Below, one piece after another: positions 37,800 through 47,051 of a stretch of 64,000 nucleotides of DNA. The notes beneath the pieces are model-generated. The model was not told the origin of the DNA, did no database searches, and saw only the letters and a program-made list of their open reading frames with translations. The first letter of the stretch is position 1. Each line of letters begins with the position of its first letter. The DNA is taken from contig NZ_OY764327.1 in the NCBI RefSeq assembly GCF_963668385.1, positions 5,836,724 to 5,900,723 on the forward strand, read 5' to 3'. The stretch comes from an uncultured Carboxylicivirga sp. GTDB lineage: Bacteria; Bacteroidota; Bacteroidia; Bacteroidales; Marinilabiliaceae. Position numbers and translations under genes: made by a program.

Positions 37800-39557
37800 A
37801 TGAACCGAACATCTACCATTAAAACCCAACCAGCTTATAAACTACTGCTGCTAATACTACTAACAGCTGTATTTTTTGCGGAAGCCAAAGCCGAAGATAA
37901 ACCCGGTAAAAAAACCAAAGTGTATGTTTTCGACAACGGAAACATTACCATAACAACCGGCACACAAGATTTTCCTTTTGATTTAAAATACGAAGGAATT
38001 GTAGATATATCGAACGATGATAAAATGATTAACTCCATATCGCCAGGTGGATTTGTTGAAATTAACAAAACAGCCTTTGGCAATAATCGTCGTTTATTTA
38101 TTTATGCCGATGATAACGGTAAACTCACCTACGAATACTATGTAGGTAAATCAAAAACATCGTTTGAACCCGAAGGTAAAAAATGGCTGGCCGAAGTACT
38201 TCCCGAAATTGTTTCCAAGAGTAATTTAGGCATTGAATCGCGCATACGCCGCATATACAATCAGGAAGGACTCCAAGCTGTTTTGTCTCTGATAAACAAC
38301 GAAACATCATCGCGCAAAACACGCACCGAATGGTCTTTTTTTAGCATGGAAACCGTTACCATAAAATCGTCATCAAGAACCGATGCATTAAAAACTCTGG
38401 TATTCGACAACCGTATTCAAAATCGCGATCTTACACGAGTTATCGATGCTATTAGTGAGGTAAGTTCCAACAGCACCAAAGGAACATTACTAAGGTACAT
38501 TTTGGAAAATTACCAGCTTAATACCGATCAATCGGCAGCTTTATTAAGAGCTGTTTCAACACACGAATACAACACCGAACGCGGTTCGACACTTCGCATG
38601 TTTAATCAATACTATAGCGACGATTACATCATCAGAAAGGAATATTTCGATATTATTGACGATATGGAGATTAACTCTGAAAAAGGAAACGTATTGAAAG
38701 ATCTGATCAGAAAGAAAACTCTTTCGCGCGATACATGGATTAGCTTGCTGGATGTAGTTTCTGATTTTTCGTCAGAAAGAGAAAAAGGAGCTTTGCTTTT
38801 ATTTGCACTTCCGTACTTACCTTACGACGAAAGTGTAATGGCTGAATTCCGAAATACTTTAGAAGATATGTCGAGCAGCTATTATGTGTTAAAAGGTGAA
38901 ATCACCACCGCCATGCTCGAAAGTAATTTCTCGCATAATCAGAAGCCAGATAAATATGCTTTATTAAACTATTTAAAAACGGCCGAAAACATTTCGTCGA
39001 ATAGTCAACGAGGTCAGATCCTACGCAAAGCCAATCGACTTTTTATTAACGATGATGAAGTAGTTGATGCTTACTTTGGTGTTTTATCAAGCATGGATAG
39101 CGAAATGGAAATATACAATGTAATGCTTGATTTACTTGATAAAAACAAGTTGAACGAAAAAGCCATGTCGCGCTTGTTACGTCAAACCAGCAACCTGGTA
39201 CCCGACTTTCAGCATGGTGCCGGAGCTATATTGCGCGCAGTAATTCAACAGTTCCCTTTGACCGATAGTAATTACAACCAGTTTTTTTCAGTGATAGATC
39301 GCATGGATCAAAACTCAACAATAGAAGAAGTTTTGCGATTAGTGATTGATCATCCTGTTTTAAACAATAATATATTGATAAAGGTAATGGAGTGCAATCA
39401 ACGTATTGATGTTGATGTTGAAAAGGCATCTATACTAGTTAGAATCAGCCCACACATTCCAGGCAATGATTCATCCATACAATATATTTTTCAATCGATG
39501 GCAAAAGAGCTGGATTCGGGATACGAAAAAAACAGAGTTTTAAAAACTATCCGTTAA
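37800..39557 (+). CDS. Exported alpha-helical repeat protein of unknown function
   Basis: This 585-residue protein has a signal peptide (LLLLILLTAVFFAEAKA), a beta-rich N-terminal part (about 30-110) and then about nine helical repeats of 35-40 residues with the pattern S-x-x-x-x-G-x-x-L followed by Leu-rich helices (SSNSTKGTLLRYIL, NSEKGNVLKDLI, SSEREKGALLLFAL, SSNSQRGQILRKAN). Such repeats recall the tails of some M56/BlaR1-type sensor proteins. It lies 9 bases before a LytS kinase and seems to lead that operon, so a role in envelope sensing is possible. The name is not assigned. Confidence 0.82.
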   Translation: MNRTSTIKTQPAYKLLLLILLTAVFFAEAKAEDKPGKKTKVYVFDNGNITITTGTQDFPFDLKYEGIVDISNDDKMINSISPGGFVEINKTAFGNNRRLFIYADDNGKLTYEYYVGKSKTSFEPEGKKWLAEVLPEIVSKSNLGIESRIRRIYNQEGLQAVLSLINNETSSRKTRTEWSFFSMETVTIKSSSRTDALKTLVFDNRIQNRDLTRVIDAISEVSSNSTKGTLLRYILENYQLNTDQSAALLRAVSTHEYNTERGSTLRMFNQYYSDDYIIRKEYFDIIDDMEINSEKGNVLKDLIRKKTLSRDTWISLLDVVSDFSSEREKGALLLFALPYLPYDESVMAEFRNTLEDMSSSYYVLKGEITTAMLESNFSHNQKPDKYALLNYLKTAENISSNSQRGQILRKANRLFINDDEVVDAYFGVLSSMDSEMEIYNVMLDLLDKNKLNEKAMSRLLRQTSNLVPDFQHGAGAILRAVIQQFPLTDSNYNQFFSVIDRMDQNSTIEEVLRLVIDHPVLNNNILIKVMECNQRIDVDVEKASILVRISPHIPGNDSSIQYIFQSMAKELDSGYEKNRVLKTIR

Positions 39558-39566
39558 TTTAGACAA

Positions 39567-40670
39567 ATGCTTATGTCCGGATCTATATACTCTTCGAAAA
39601 AACTACTTATTCAAACATTGGTCAGCACCCTTTATGGGGTGTTGATTTATAGCTATCTGTTATTTAGCGAACAAGGCGATCTTAGTTCTTTTGGACAAGA
39701 AGTAGATACGCTTTCGCTTTTTATCATTACATCGTGGATTGTTTTTGGAGCCTTTTCGCTTGTAAACAAAGGCTTGAATCAGTATAAAACATGGAATAAA
39801 GGAACAGCTCCGCGTTTTATTATACAATTTATTGCCAACACACTAGTAGCTATGCTGCTGTTGCTTTTAAGTACTTTTCTGTTTGTTACTCTTAAACGTC
39901 CCGAGCAATCACTGTCTCAGTTCTTTTCTGAATCGGGCGATGCTACATTAAAATTCATCATACTTTTCCTGCTTTCGAATGTTGTTTACATACTTATCAA
40001 CCTTTATCAATACTCGTACACAAGCTTTATTCAGGCAAATATCGAGAGCGAAAAGATGATACGCGAGCGATTAAAATTGCAATACGAGATATTAAAAAGT
40101 CAGCTAAGCCCACATTATTTGTTTAACACACTTAATACCATTGCATCCCTACTTCATCGCGATATAGCAACAACCGAGGGTTTTGTCAGACGTTTTGCTC
40201 ACACCTTCAATTACATTCTTAAAAGTCATCAAAAAGATTTGGTATCGGTAAAAGAAGAACTTGCTTTTATTGATGCTTACTATTTTCTGTTGCAAATTAG
40301 GTTTGAAAATGCTCTACAACTAACTATTGAAATTGATGACAATGTGAAGGATACCTACATACCTCCCATGACTTTGCAATTATTGGTTGAAAATGCGGTA
40401 AAGCATAATCATTTCGACGAAGACAAACCTTTAATTATTGAAATTACTTCTGATAAAAATACCATAAGTGTAAGTAACAATTTCGAACGTAAACCAGGTT
40501 TTATAAAGGTTGATAACCAAATTGTAAAAAAGCCCAATCAACATGTATCGCACAAAGTGGGGCTCGAAAACATAAAAAAACGTTACTCCTATTTCACACG
40601 ACGCGAGCTCATCATCAATCGCGATAAACATTTTACCGTTCAGCTTCCTTTAATAATCAACCATAACTAG
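39567..40670 (+). CDS. LytS/YehU-type sensor histidine kinase
   Basis: This 367-residue membrane kinase has four hydrophobic segments in the first 150 residues, then the His_kinase domain with SQLSPHYLFNTLNTIASLLHRD (phospho-His near residue 181) and an HATPase domain with the N box LQLLVENAVKHN and the G box KVGLENIKKRY. Family kinases pass phosphate to LytTR response regulators. The LytTR regulator is two genes downstream, and a degenerate homologue is in between. Confidence 0.92.
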   Translation: MLMSGSIYSSKKLLIQTLVSTLYGVLIYSYLLFSEQGDLSSFGQEVDTLSLFIITSWIVFGAFSLVNKGLNQYKTWNKGTAPRFIIQFIANTLVAMLLLLLSTFLFVTLKRPEQSLSQFFSESGDATLKFIILFLLSNVVYILINLYQYSYTSFIQANIESEKMIRERLKLQYEILKSQLSPHYLFNTLNTIASLLHRDIATTEGFVRRFAHTFNYILKSHQKDLVSVKEELAFIDAYYFLLQIRFENALQLTIEIDDNVKDTYIPPMTLQLLVENAVKHNHFDEDKPLIIEITSDKNTISVSNNFERKPGFIKVDNQIVKKPNQHVSHKVGLENIKKRYSYFTRRELIINRDKHFTVQLPLIINHN

Positions 40671-40714
40671 TTTAATCTTTAGCGATTGCTTAATTTTAAC
40701 AATTAAACCACCTG

Positions 40715-41809
40715 ATGAAGAAAACAAGTAACTTAAATAAATGGCTTCGGTTTTTATTACCTATCCCAACAGGTATTATTGTTTATATTCTGATATTGCT
40801 GGTTTTTGACACCCTCAATCAATTAGGAAGTCACTTTTTTAGCAACGAAGTCGTTGTAACGATTATCTTTTCTTTTATTCTTCTCGAAATTCAAAGATTA
40901 ATCCTTAATTATACCGACAAGCGTTTCCCCATTAACCTCATCAACCAAACGGAAGAAGAAAACCAAAACAACGAAACTCTTCTTAAAGCTCCCGGAGCTT
41001 CCAACCGAATTATCATCATCCCTCTGTTTTCATTGCTTGTTTCGATTATAATTATTACCACTCTGGTAACATTATACTATACTTATGGATTAGGCTTAAG
41101 TGATTTTAACCACGAGTTGATAGTGTTCAATGGCGTATTCGGTATTGTATCCGTAGTTTACTCCATCATACATGTAAGCACATCTTTTTTAGCCGTTAAC
41201 AAACAACTTAACTACATTCGCGAAAAAGAACTTCGCAAAAGTCTTGAACACGATTTAGAAAACTACAAATTGCAAATCAATCCACAACTATTATACGATG
41301 GTCTTGAAAATCTAATCTCAGTTGTTAAGCACGATAAAAAAATGGCAGAAACCATTATCAATCATTTGTCGGGTATTTATCGTTATGTGCTGGATACCCG
41401 CCATATTGAATTGGTAAGCGTTGCTGATGAACTAAAAAACCTTAACTCGCTTATTTATATTCTAAATTATAAATACAGCGGAACCATTCACATTACAGAT
41501 GCTATAGATGAGAATTGCAATTACAATCAAATTGTACCCGGCACCATTGCAACTTTATTAACCGAACTCTGCAATCGTTCCATCATCAACCAATACCAAC
41601 CTCTTGAAATTAATTTAAGCAGCTACAACCAACATCTGTTGTTAAAAGCCAGTAATAATCCGCGAATAATTTTAGAAAACCAAGCTGGTTGGAACATTAA
41701 TCATTTAAACAGAGCCTACGACTATTTTGGTTCAGAGCGACCTGTTATTAATGATAAAAATGATGAAGTACACATTAACATACCCCTTTTTGAAATAGAA
41801 GAAGAATAA
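40715..41809 (+). CDS. LytS-like membrane protein lacking catalytic residues (probable pseudokinase)
   Basis: This 364-residue protein has the same layout as the kinase upstream: four hydrophobic helices, a charged linker, and the His_kinase segment near residue 189. The segment reads INPQLLYDGLENL, so Gln replaces the phospho-accepting His. The N box reads LLTELCNRSI, so the ATP/metal-binding Asn is lost, and no G box is clear. It is full length and in frame, which argues against random decay. It likely pairs with the intact LytS protein or the LytTR regulator; this is inferred. Confidence 0.85.
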   Translation: MKKTSNLNKWLRFLLPIPTGIIVYILILLVFDTLNQLGSHFFSNEVVVTIIFSFILLEIQRLILNYTDKRFPINLINQTEEENQNNETLLKAPGASNRIIIIPLFSLLVSIIIITTLVTLYYTYGLGLSDFNHELIVFNGVFGIVSVVYSIIHVSTSFLAVNKQLNYIREKELRKSLEHDLENYKLQINPQLLYDGLENLISVVKHDKKMAETIINHLSGIYRYVLDTRHIELVSVADELKNLNSLIYILNYKYSGTIHITDAIDENCNYNQIVPGTIATLLTELCNRSIINQYQPLEINLSSYNQHLLLKASNNPRIILENQAGWNINHLNRAYDYFGSERPVINDKNDEVHINIPLFEIEEE

Positions 41810-41812
41810 ACC

Positions 41813-42583
41813 ATGAGAGTACTTATAATTGAAGACGAAAAACCGGCAAGCGAAATTCTTGTCAGATTACTACAACGATACGATTCAAACATTCATATCG
41901 AAAGCATTATTGAATCGGTTCAAAAGTCGGTTGAATGGTTGCAAAACCCATTGAATAATGTTGATCTGATTTTTATGGATATTCATCTGTCGGATGGTTT
42001 AAGTTTTGAGATATTCAATAAAGTTCAGGTAAATATTCCGGTTATTTTCACCACTGCCTACAACGAGTATGCAATTCAGGCATTCAAAGTAAATAGCATT
42101 GATTATTTGTTGAAGCCTATTAATTATGATGATCTGTTTCACAGTCTCGAAAAATTGGAAAGTCTTCGCCAGAACCTTTCTTCGGCCAGTCAACGATTAA
42201 AACTGGAAGAACTTAATGAAGCGCTTTTGAGTTACCGAAAAACATACAAAGAGCGTTTTATGGTAAAGCTCGGCGAACGCATTAAATCCGTTACCACCAA
42301 CAAAATAGTACTTTTCTATGCTGAGGGCCGCAATGCTTTTATTCTGACCGAAAAAGGTAATCGTTACATTATAGACTACAAACTGGAAGAGCTGGAAGAA
42401 ATGTTGAATCCTTCTGAATTCTATCGCATTAGCCGCTCTTTTATCGTCAATATTAATCAGATACAGGAAGTTTTGGTTCATTCGAATAGTAGATTAAAAA
42501 TTAAACCAAACGTAGAATTCGATCGCGAAATAATTGTGAGCCGCGAAAAAGTAGCCGCTTTTAAAAGTTGGTTTAACGGGTAA
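41813..42583 (+). CDS. LytTR family response regulator
   Basis: This 256-residue regulator has a receiver domain (VLIIEDEKPASEIL, phospho-Asp near residue 56 in IFMDIHL, TTAYNEYAIQAF, DYLLKPI) and a C-terminal LytTR DNA-binding domain (FMVKLGERIKSV, IVLFYAEGRNAFILTEKGNRYIID, YRISRSFIVNINQI). It begins 3 bases after the pseudokinase stop and is the output of the operon. Target sites cannot be read here. Confidence 0.95.
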   Translation: MRVLIIEDEKPASEILVRLLQRYDSNIHIESIIESVQKSVEWLQNPLNNVDLIFMDIHLSDGLSFEIFNKVQVNIPVIFTTAYNEYAIQAFKVNSIDYLLKPINYDDLFHSLEKLESLRQNLSSASQRLKLEELNEALLSYRKTYKERFMVKLGERIKSVTTNKIVLFYAEGRNAFILTEKGNRYIIDYKLEELEEMLNPSEFYRISRSFIVNINQIQEVLVHSNSRLKIKPNVEFDREIIVSREKVAAFKSWFNG

Positions 42584-42753
42584 GGTTAGACCATTAGAGT
42601 TATAGATCGATAGACTATTTGAGTCAAGTGAATTTTAAACATTTGCATATTACTTATATCTATAAATCGGTTGGCTACTATCTAATCACTATAGACTGTC
42701 GAACTACGACCTTCTGCTTTACTTCTTATGAACTATTTATAAAACTATTTACC

Positions 42754-42761
42754 TACCTTTG
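42754..42761 (+). promoter_or_regulatory. -7 box upstream of the ABC-F gene
   Basis: TACCTTTG matches TAnnTTTG, 20 bases before the ATG at 42782. No clear -33. Confidence 0.5.
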
Positions 42762-42781
42762 CGGCTTCAAAATAGCTGATC

Positions 42782-44653
42782 ATGATAAATTACCTATCTG
42801 CCGAAAATATAACCCAGCATTGGGGCGACATTTGTTTATTCGAGAACATTAACATCGGATTATCCGAAGGTCAAAAAGTTGCTTTAATTGCACGCAATGG
42901 TGCTGGTAAAACTACCTTACTAAATATTTTGGCAGGAAAAACACCCTCTAACGAAGGCAACATCATCTTGCGTAACGGCATTACACTCGGCTATTTAAGT
43001 CAGGATCCATACCTCGATGCACAACACACCGTAATTGAAGAGGTATTCAATACCGAAAGTGAAGTGGTACAAACCATCAAAGCTTATGAACAAGCCATCG
43101 AAAACAACGATCAGCAAGCAATGGGCGAACTGATTGAAAAGATGGATGCTCTTCAGGCCTGGGATTATGAGCAACGCATCAAGCAGGTTTTATCACAATT
43201 AAAGATTACGAAGTTCGATCAACCTGTTTCAGAACTATCAGGAGGTCAGCGTAAGCGTGTAGCATTGGCAAGCATCCTTATTTCCGAACCTGATCTATTA
43301 ATTTTAGATGAACCTACCAACCACCTCGATTTGGAAATGGTTGATTGGTTAGAGCAATATTTATCAAAGTCAAAAGCAACCTTATTAATGGTTACTCACG
43401 ACCGGTATTTTCTCGATAGAGTATGTAACGAAATCATTGAGTTAGCCGATCAAACCATCTATAAATACGAAGGCAATTATTCTTACTTTCTGCAAAAACG
43501 TCAGGAAAGAATTGAGACACAACAAGCCGAGGTAGAAAAAGCACGAAACCTACTGCGCCGTGAGCAGGAATGGATGAATCGTATGCCACAGGCACGTGCC
43601 ACCAAAGCCAAATACCGTGTTGATGCTTTTCACGAGTTAAAAGACAAAGCGTCGCAAAACCTGAATGAGCAAAACCTGGAGTTAGGAATAGCACAGGCTC
43701 GTTTAGGAAAAAAAGTAATTAACCTGCATAATATCTCTAAATCGTTTGATGATAAAAAACTGATTGAAGATTTTAGCTATAAGTTTGCACCCTACGAAAA
43801 GGTTGGTATTGTCGGAAAAAACGGTACAGGTAAATCTACCTTTTTAAATATTCTTACCGAAACACTTCAACCAGACACGGGAGAAGTCGAAAAAGGCGAA
43901 ACCGTTGTTTTTGGTTATTACCGCCAGGAAGGTATAAAAATTGATGAAGGCAAAAAGGTTATTGATGTTATTTCAGAAATTGCTGATGATATCTCCCTGG
44001 GGAATAATCAAAGAATGTCAGCAGCTCAGTTTTTGCGCTATTTCCTGTTTCCAAACGAGATGCACCACGTATTTGTTAGCAAACTAAGTGGTGGAGAAAA
44101 GAAGCGCTTATTCCTGATGACAGTTTTAATAAAAAATCCGAACTTTCTAATTCTGGATGAGCCAACCAATGATTTAGATATTTTCACACTAAATGTATTA
44201 GAAGACTACCTTCAGAGCTTTAAAGGTTGTGTATTAATTGTATCTCACGATCGTTATTTCCTTGATAAAGTTTGCGATCACCTATTTGCTTTTGAAGGAG
44301 AGGGCCGCATCAAAGACTTCCCTGGTAATTACTCTGATTATAATGCTAACTCAAAAAAAGAGCTTCGCGATAAAGCTAAAACTGAGAAAAAAGCATCAAA
44401 ACCAGCTGCCACACCTCAACCAAAAGAAAAAACAAAAAAGCTAAGCTATAAAGAGAAACGAGAACTAGAAGCCATAGAGTCAGAATTAGAAGAGCTTGAA
44501 TTAAAGAAAGAGGAATTACAAAACCAATTGAATTCAGGAAACTTAAATGCTGAAGAATTAGTTGAAAAATCAGCACTTTTGGGACAAACAATGGAACTAA
44601 TCGAAGAAAAAGAAATGCGTTGGCTCGAACTAAAAGAAATAGAAGAATTGTAA
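42782..44653 (+). CDS. ABC-F family ATPase (Uup-like)
   Basis: This 623-residue soluble protein has two ABC domains with Walker A ARNGAGKTTLL and GKNGTGKSTFL, signatures LSGGQRKRVALA and LSGGEKKRLFL, and Walker B LLILDEPTNHLDLE and FLILDEPTNDLDIF, joined by the ABC-F linker (YFLQKRQERIETQQAEVEKARNLL, cited by region 235-260). A C-terminal coiled coil (about 545-620) matches the Uup/ABC_tran_CTD type. ABC-F proteins act on ribosomes, easing stalls or conferring drug protection; no membrane domain exists. The specific role is unknown. Confidence 0.93.
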   Translation: MINYLSAENITQHWGDICLFENINIGLSEGQKVALIARNGAGKTTLLNILAGKTPSNEGNIILRNGITLGYLSQDPYLDAQHTVIEEVFNTESEVVQTIKAYEQAIENNDQQAMGELIEKMDALQAWDYEQRIKQVLSQLKITKFDQPVSELSGGQRKRVALASILISEPDLLILDEPTNHLDLEMVDWLEQYLSKSKATLLMVTHDRYFLDRVCNEIIELADQTIYKYEGNYSYFLQKRQERIETQQAEVEKARNLLRREQEWMNRMPQARATKAKYRVDAFHELKDKASQNLNEQNLELGIAQARLGKKVINLHNISKSFDDKKLIEDFSYKFAPYEKVGIVGKNGTGKSTFLNILTETLQPDTGEVEKGETVVFGYYRQEGIKIDEGKKVIDVISEIADDISLGNNQRMSAAQFLRYFLFPNEMHHVFVSKLSGGEKKRLFLMTVLIKNPNFLILDEPTNDLDIFTLNVLEDYLQSFKGCVLIVSHDRYFLDKVCDHLFAFEGEGRIKDFPGNYSDYNANSKKELRDKAKTEKKASKPAATPQPKEKTKKLSYKEKRELEAIESELEELELKKEELQNQLNSGNLNAEELVEKSALLGQTMELIEEKEMRWLELKEIEEL

Positions 44654-44683
44654 TTGTCGAGTAGGGCATTTAGTCGAATTGTT

Positions 44684-44691
44684 TATATTTG
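44684..44691 (+). promoter_or_regulatory. -7 box upstream of the SBP-sensor kinase
   Basis: TATATTTG matches TAnnTTTG, 16 bases before the ATG at 44708. A TTG at 44654-44656 is too far for a standard -33. Confidence 0.45.
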
Positions 44692-44707
44692 TATTAATTA
44701 ACGACTT

Positions 44708-46774
44708 ATGCCCAAAACACTTTTTATCATACTTGTTCTTTTTTTGGCGAGTTATGCTCACAATGCCGTTGCTTTTGTTGACAGCAACTACAAGCGTGAG
44801 TTAAAAGTTGGTGTTTATCACAACCCTCCTCTCATTTTTTCTGATTCTACGGGTAAAGCCAAAGGCATATTCATAGATATACTCGAAAACTTAGCAAAAG
44901 AAAAAGACTGGAAGCTAAACTATCAGATTTTAACACTTGATGAGGTACTTGCAGCTACAGCAAGTAATTTGATCGACATTGCTCCATGTATAGCATATTC
45001 AAAAAAACGGGAACAATATCTTTTATACTCTAAAGACCCCATCTTTATTAATTGGGGCGTTATTTACACCTGTTTAAATTGTAAAATCAGCAATATCTCC
45101 GACATGGAAGGTAAAATGCTAGGCATTGAAAAAAGAGATATTCATGGTGTGGCATTTATTAATTTACTTAACGATTTTAACATACATTCTAACATACAAA
45201 CTTATTCAAATCAAAAACAACTAGTTGATGCATTAAAATCAGGTAAAGTTGAAGCAATTGCTATCAATAAGGTGTTTGGTTACAATGTTAACATCAACAA
45301 AGATCTTAGAGAGACATCAATTTTATTTAACCCTGTACATCTTAACTTTGCAACTAGTCGCGAAGCGGTTGATCTAATGAATGAGCTCAACGAATCAGTT
45401 GCTGATTTTTTAACAAACTCTCCTGAAGTTTACCATTCCATTATCGATAAATGGATGCTTTCTCCTGTTGAAAAAGAGAAACCATTATGGTTGCGCATTT
45501 TAATGTTCATATTTGGTTTTATCATCATCATTTTAACCGGATATCTTGTCTATCTTCAATTTAAAATTACAAAAAACAAAAACGACCTAAACAAAGAGTT
45601 AAAGCAACGAGCTATAAATGAGAAACTAATAGCTCAACTGGTTAACGAAAAAGAACTAATTCTAAACAGTATTGATGAGCAAGTAGTATACATCGATAAT
45701 CATTACAGAATTCTTTGGGCTAATAAAGCATTTAAAAATGATTCAATTAATCATTTCTCTGATGAAGTTGGTTTGAAATGTTATGAAATGACGAGCGGCA
45801 GAAAAAAGCCTTGTAAACATTGTCAAATTCCAATCTGTATAAAATCAGAAGTAACGGAAGCAATTGAATACTACGACCCAAAACACAATAGATATCTATA
45901 CACCAAAACCAGTCCGGTTTATAATGGAGGAAAGAACCCAATTGGCTATGTAAAAGTAATCTCCGACATCACTGACAAAAAGGAGAATGAACAAGCTTTA
46001 ATTGCAGCCAAAGAAAAAGCCGAAGAAGCAGATTTTATGAAATCTACCTTTTTAGCTAATATGTCGCACGAAATCAGAACTCCGATGAATGCCATTATTG
46101 GTTTCTCAGAATTACTGGAAGATTCTGATTTGAACATGGAACAAAAACACACTTATTTAAATATTATTCAATCGAATGGTCAACAACTATTAAAGTTAAT
46201 TTCTGATATTCTAATATTTTCACAACTCGAAAGTGGCCATATCGAATTACAATATTCCTCTTTTAATGTTGTTGATATACTAAAAGAAATTCATCAACAA
46301 TTCGTTAGCGAAAAGGCGAAACTAGACAAGCCTGATCTGGAGATCAACCTATGCATTGATAAACTTGATGACAATACTGAACTTCACTCAGACAATATCC
46401 GCTTAAAGCAAATTATATTCAACCTAATGACCAATGCCTTAAAATTCACACAAAAAGGAAGCATTACTTTAGGGGCTTACACGAAAAAGAAAATGCTTGT
46501 TATTTATGTAAAAGACACTGGCATTGGAATACCCAAAGATCAACTGGAAAAAATCTTCCATCGTTTTCTTCAGGTTGAAAATACCCAACTTAAAAAGGCT
46601 GAAGGTACCGGCTTAGGCTTAACCATATCCAACGACCTAATAACCATACTTGGAGGTAAAATAAAAGTAGAATCGAAAGAAGGTGTTGGTAGTACTTTTA
46701 AAGTGTATCACCCATTTATTAATCAGGAAGCCTACACTCAATTAGCCACCAAACAGAAACTAAGAGTACAATAA
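44708..46774 (+). CDS. Sensor histidine kinase with periplasmic solute-binding domain and Cys-rich PAS
   Basis: This 688-residue membrane kinase has a signal/anchor, a periplasmic family 3 solute-binding domain (about 30-255; LKVGVYHNPPLIF, GIFIDILENLA), a membrane helix (about 260-282), a PAS-like domain (about 315-425), HisKA with MSHEIRTPMNAIIG (His near residue 454), and HATPase with NLMTNALKF, VKDTGIGIP and GTGLGL. The PAS part has a cysteine cluster C-x10-C-x2-C-x4-C starting near 45779, which could bind metal or sense redox. No receiver domain or adjacent response regulator is present. Confidence 0.9.
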   Translation: MPKTLFIILVLFLASYAHNAVAFVDSNYKRELKVGVYHNPPLIFSDSTGKAKGIFIDILENLAKEKDWKLNYQILTLDEVLAATASNLIDIAPCIAYSKKREQYLLYSKDPIFINWGVIYTCLNCKISNISDMEGKMLGIEKRDIHGVAFINLLNDFNIHSNIQTYSNQKQLVDALKSGKVEAIAINKVFGYNVNINKDLRETSILFNPVHLNFATSREAVDLMNELNESVADFLTNSPEVYHSIIDKWMLSPVEKEKPLWLRILMFIFGFIIIILTGYLVYLQFKITKNKNDLNKELKQRAINEKLIAQLVNEKELILNSIDEQVVYIDNHYRILWANKAFKNDSINHFSDEVGLKCYEMTSGRKKPCKHCQIPICIKSEVTEAIEYYDPKHNRYLYTKTSPVYNGGKNPIGYVKVISDITDKKENEQALIAAKEKAEEADFMKSTFLANMSHEIRTPMNAIIGFSELLEDSDLNMEQKHTYLNIIQSNGQQLLKLISDILIFSQLESGHIELQYSSFNVVDILKEIHQQFVSEKAKLDKPDLEINLCIDKLDDNTELHSDNIRLKQIIFNLMTNALKFTQKGSITLGAYTKKKMLVIYVKDTGIGIPKDQLEKIFHRFLQVENTQLKKAEGTGLGLTISNDLITILGGKIKVESKEGVGSTFKVYHPFINQEAYTQLATKQKLRVQ

Positions 46775-46858
46775 TCAACCACTGGGCTAAGTTTAAATTA
46801 TCAGTAAAACCGAAGCAATACTTACTATTTAAATTTCTTGGTATTTTTTTACTCACAA

Positions 46859-46889
46859 TTTGGTAATCTAAAATTATTCTCTACATTTG
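46859..46889 (+). promoter_or_regulatory. Promoter of the aromatic amino-acid operon
   Basis: TTTG (46859-46862), 19 bases, then TACATTTG (46882-46889): both Bacteroidota promoter elements at the consensus spacing. Transcription would start near 46896, thirteen bases before the leader peptide ATG. Confidence 0.8.
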
Positions 46890-46908
46890 TAGCCATAATT
46901 AACACAAG

Positions 46909-46980
46909 ATGGCTCACAACTTTTTTTATAGCTTTTATTATTTCTTTTTTATCAGATTAAAAGAGGTGGGCACGCTATAA
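46909..46980 (+). CDS. Phe/Tyr-rich leader peptide of the pheA operon
   Basis: A 23-codon ORF runs from ATG 46909 to TAA 46978-46980. Residues 5-14 read FFYSFYYFFF: six Phe and three Tyr. It lies between a consensus promoter and an intrinsic terminator, 71 bases before pheA. This is the design of an attenuation leader peptide: ribosomes stalling at Phe or Tyr codons would alter the folding of the downstream RNA. It encodes no product with a function of its own. Confidence 0.88.
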   Translation: MAHNFFYSFYYFFFIRLKEVGTL

Positions 46981-47033
46981 GATAATTTAGACAATCAAAT
47001 ATATAGAAACCCGCCTCGCAAGGCGGGTTTTTT
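46963..47033 (+). promoter_or_regulatory. Attenuator: antiterminator and intrinsic terminator before pheA
   Basis: AACCCGCCT (47008-47016) pairs with AGGCGGGTT (47021-47029) over CGCA, followed by six T: an intrinsic terminator 18 bases before the pheA ATG. GAGGTGGG (46963-46970) in the leader peptide gene can instead pair with CCCGCCTC (47010-47017), 8 bp with one G-U, and break the terminator. A ribosome stalled on the Phe/Tyr codons leaves 46963-46970 free; one at the stop codon covers it. Confidence 0.85.
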
Positions 47034-47051
47034 CATATACATACATTAACA

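Noticed and set aside
42619-42852. 77-codon ORF overlapping the start of the ABC-F gene
   Set aside because: It crosses the -7 box and overlaps the true start in another frame; no recognisable domain.
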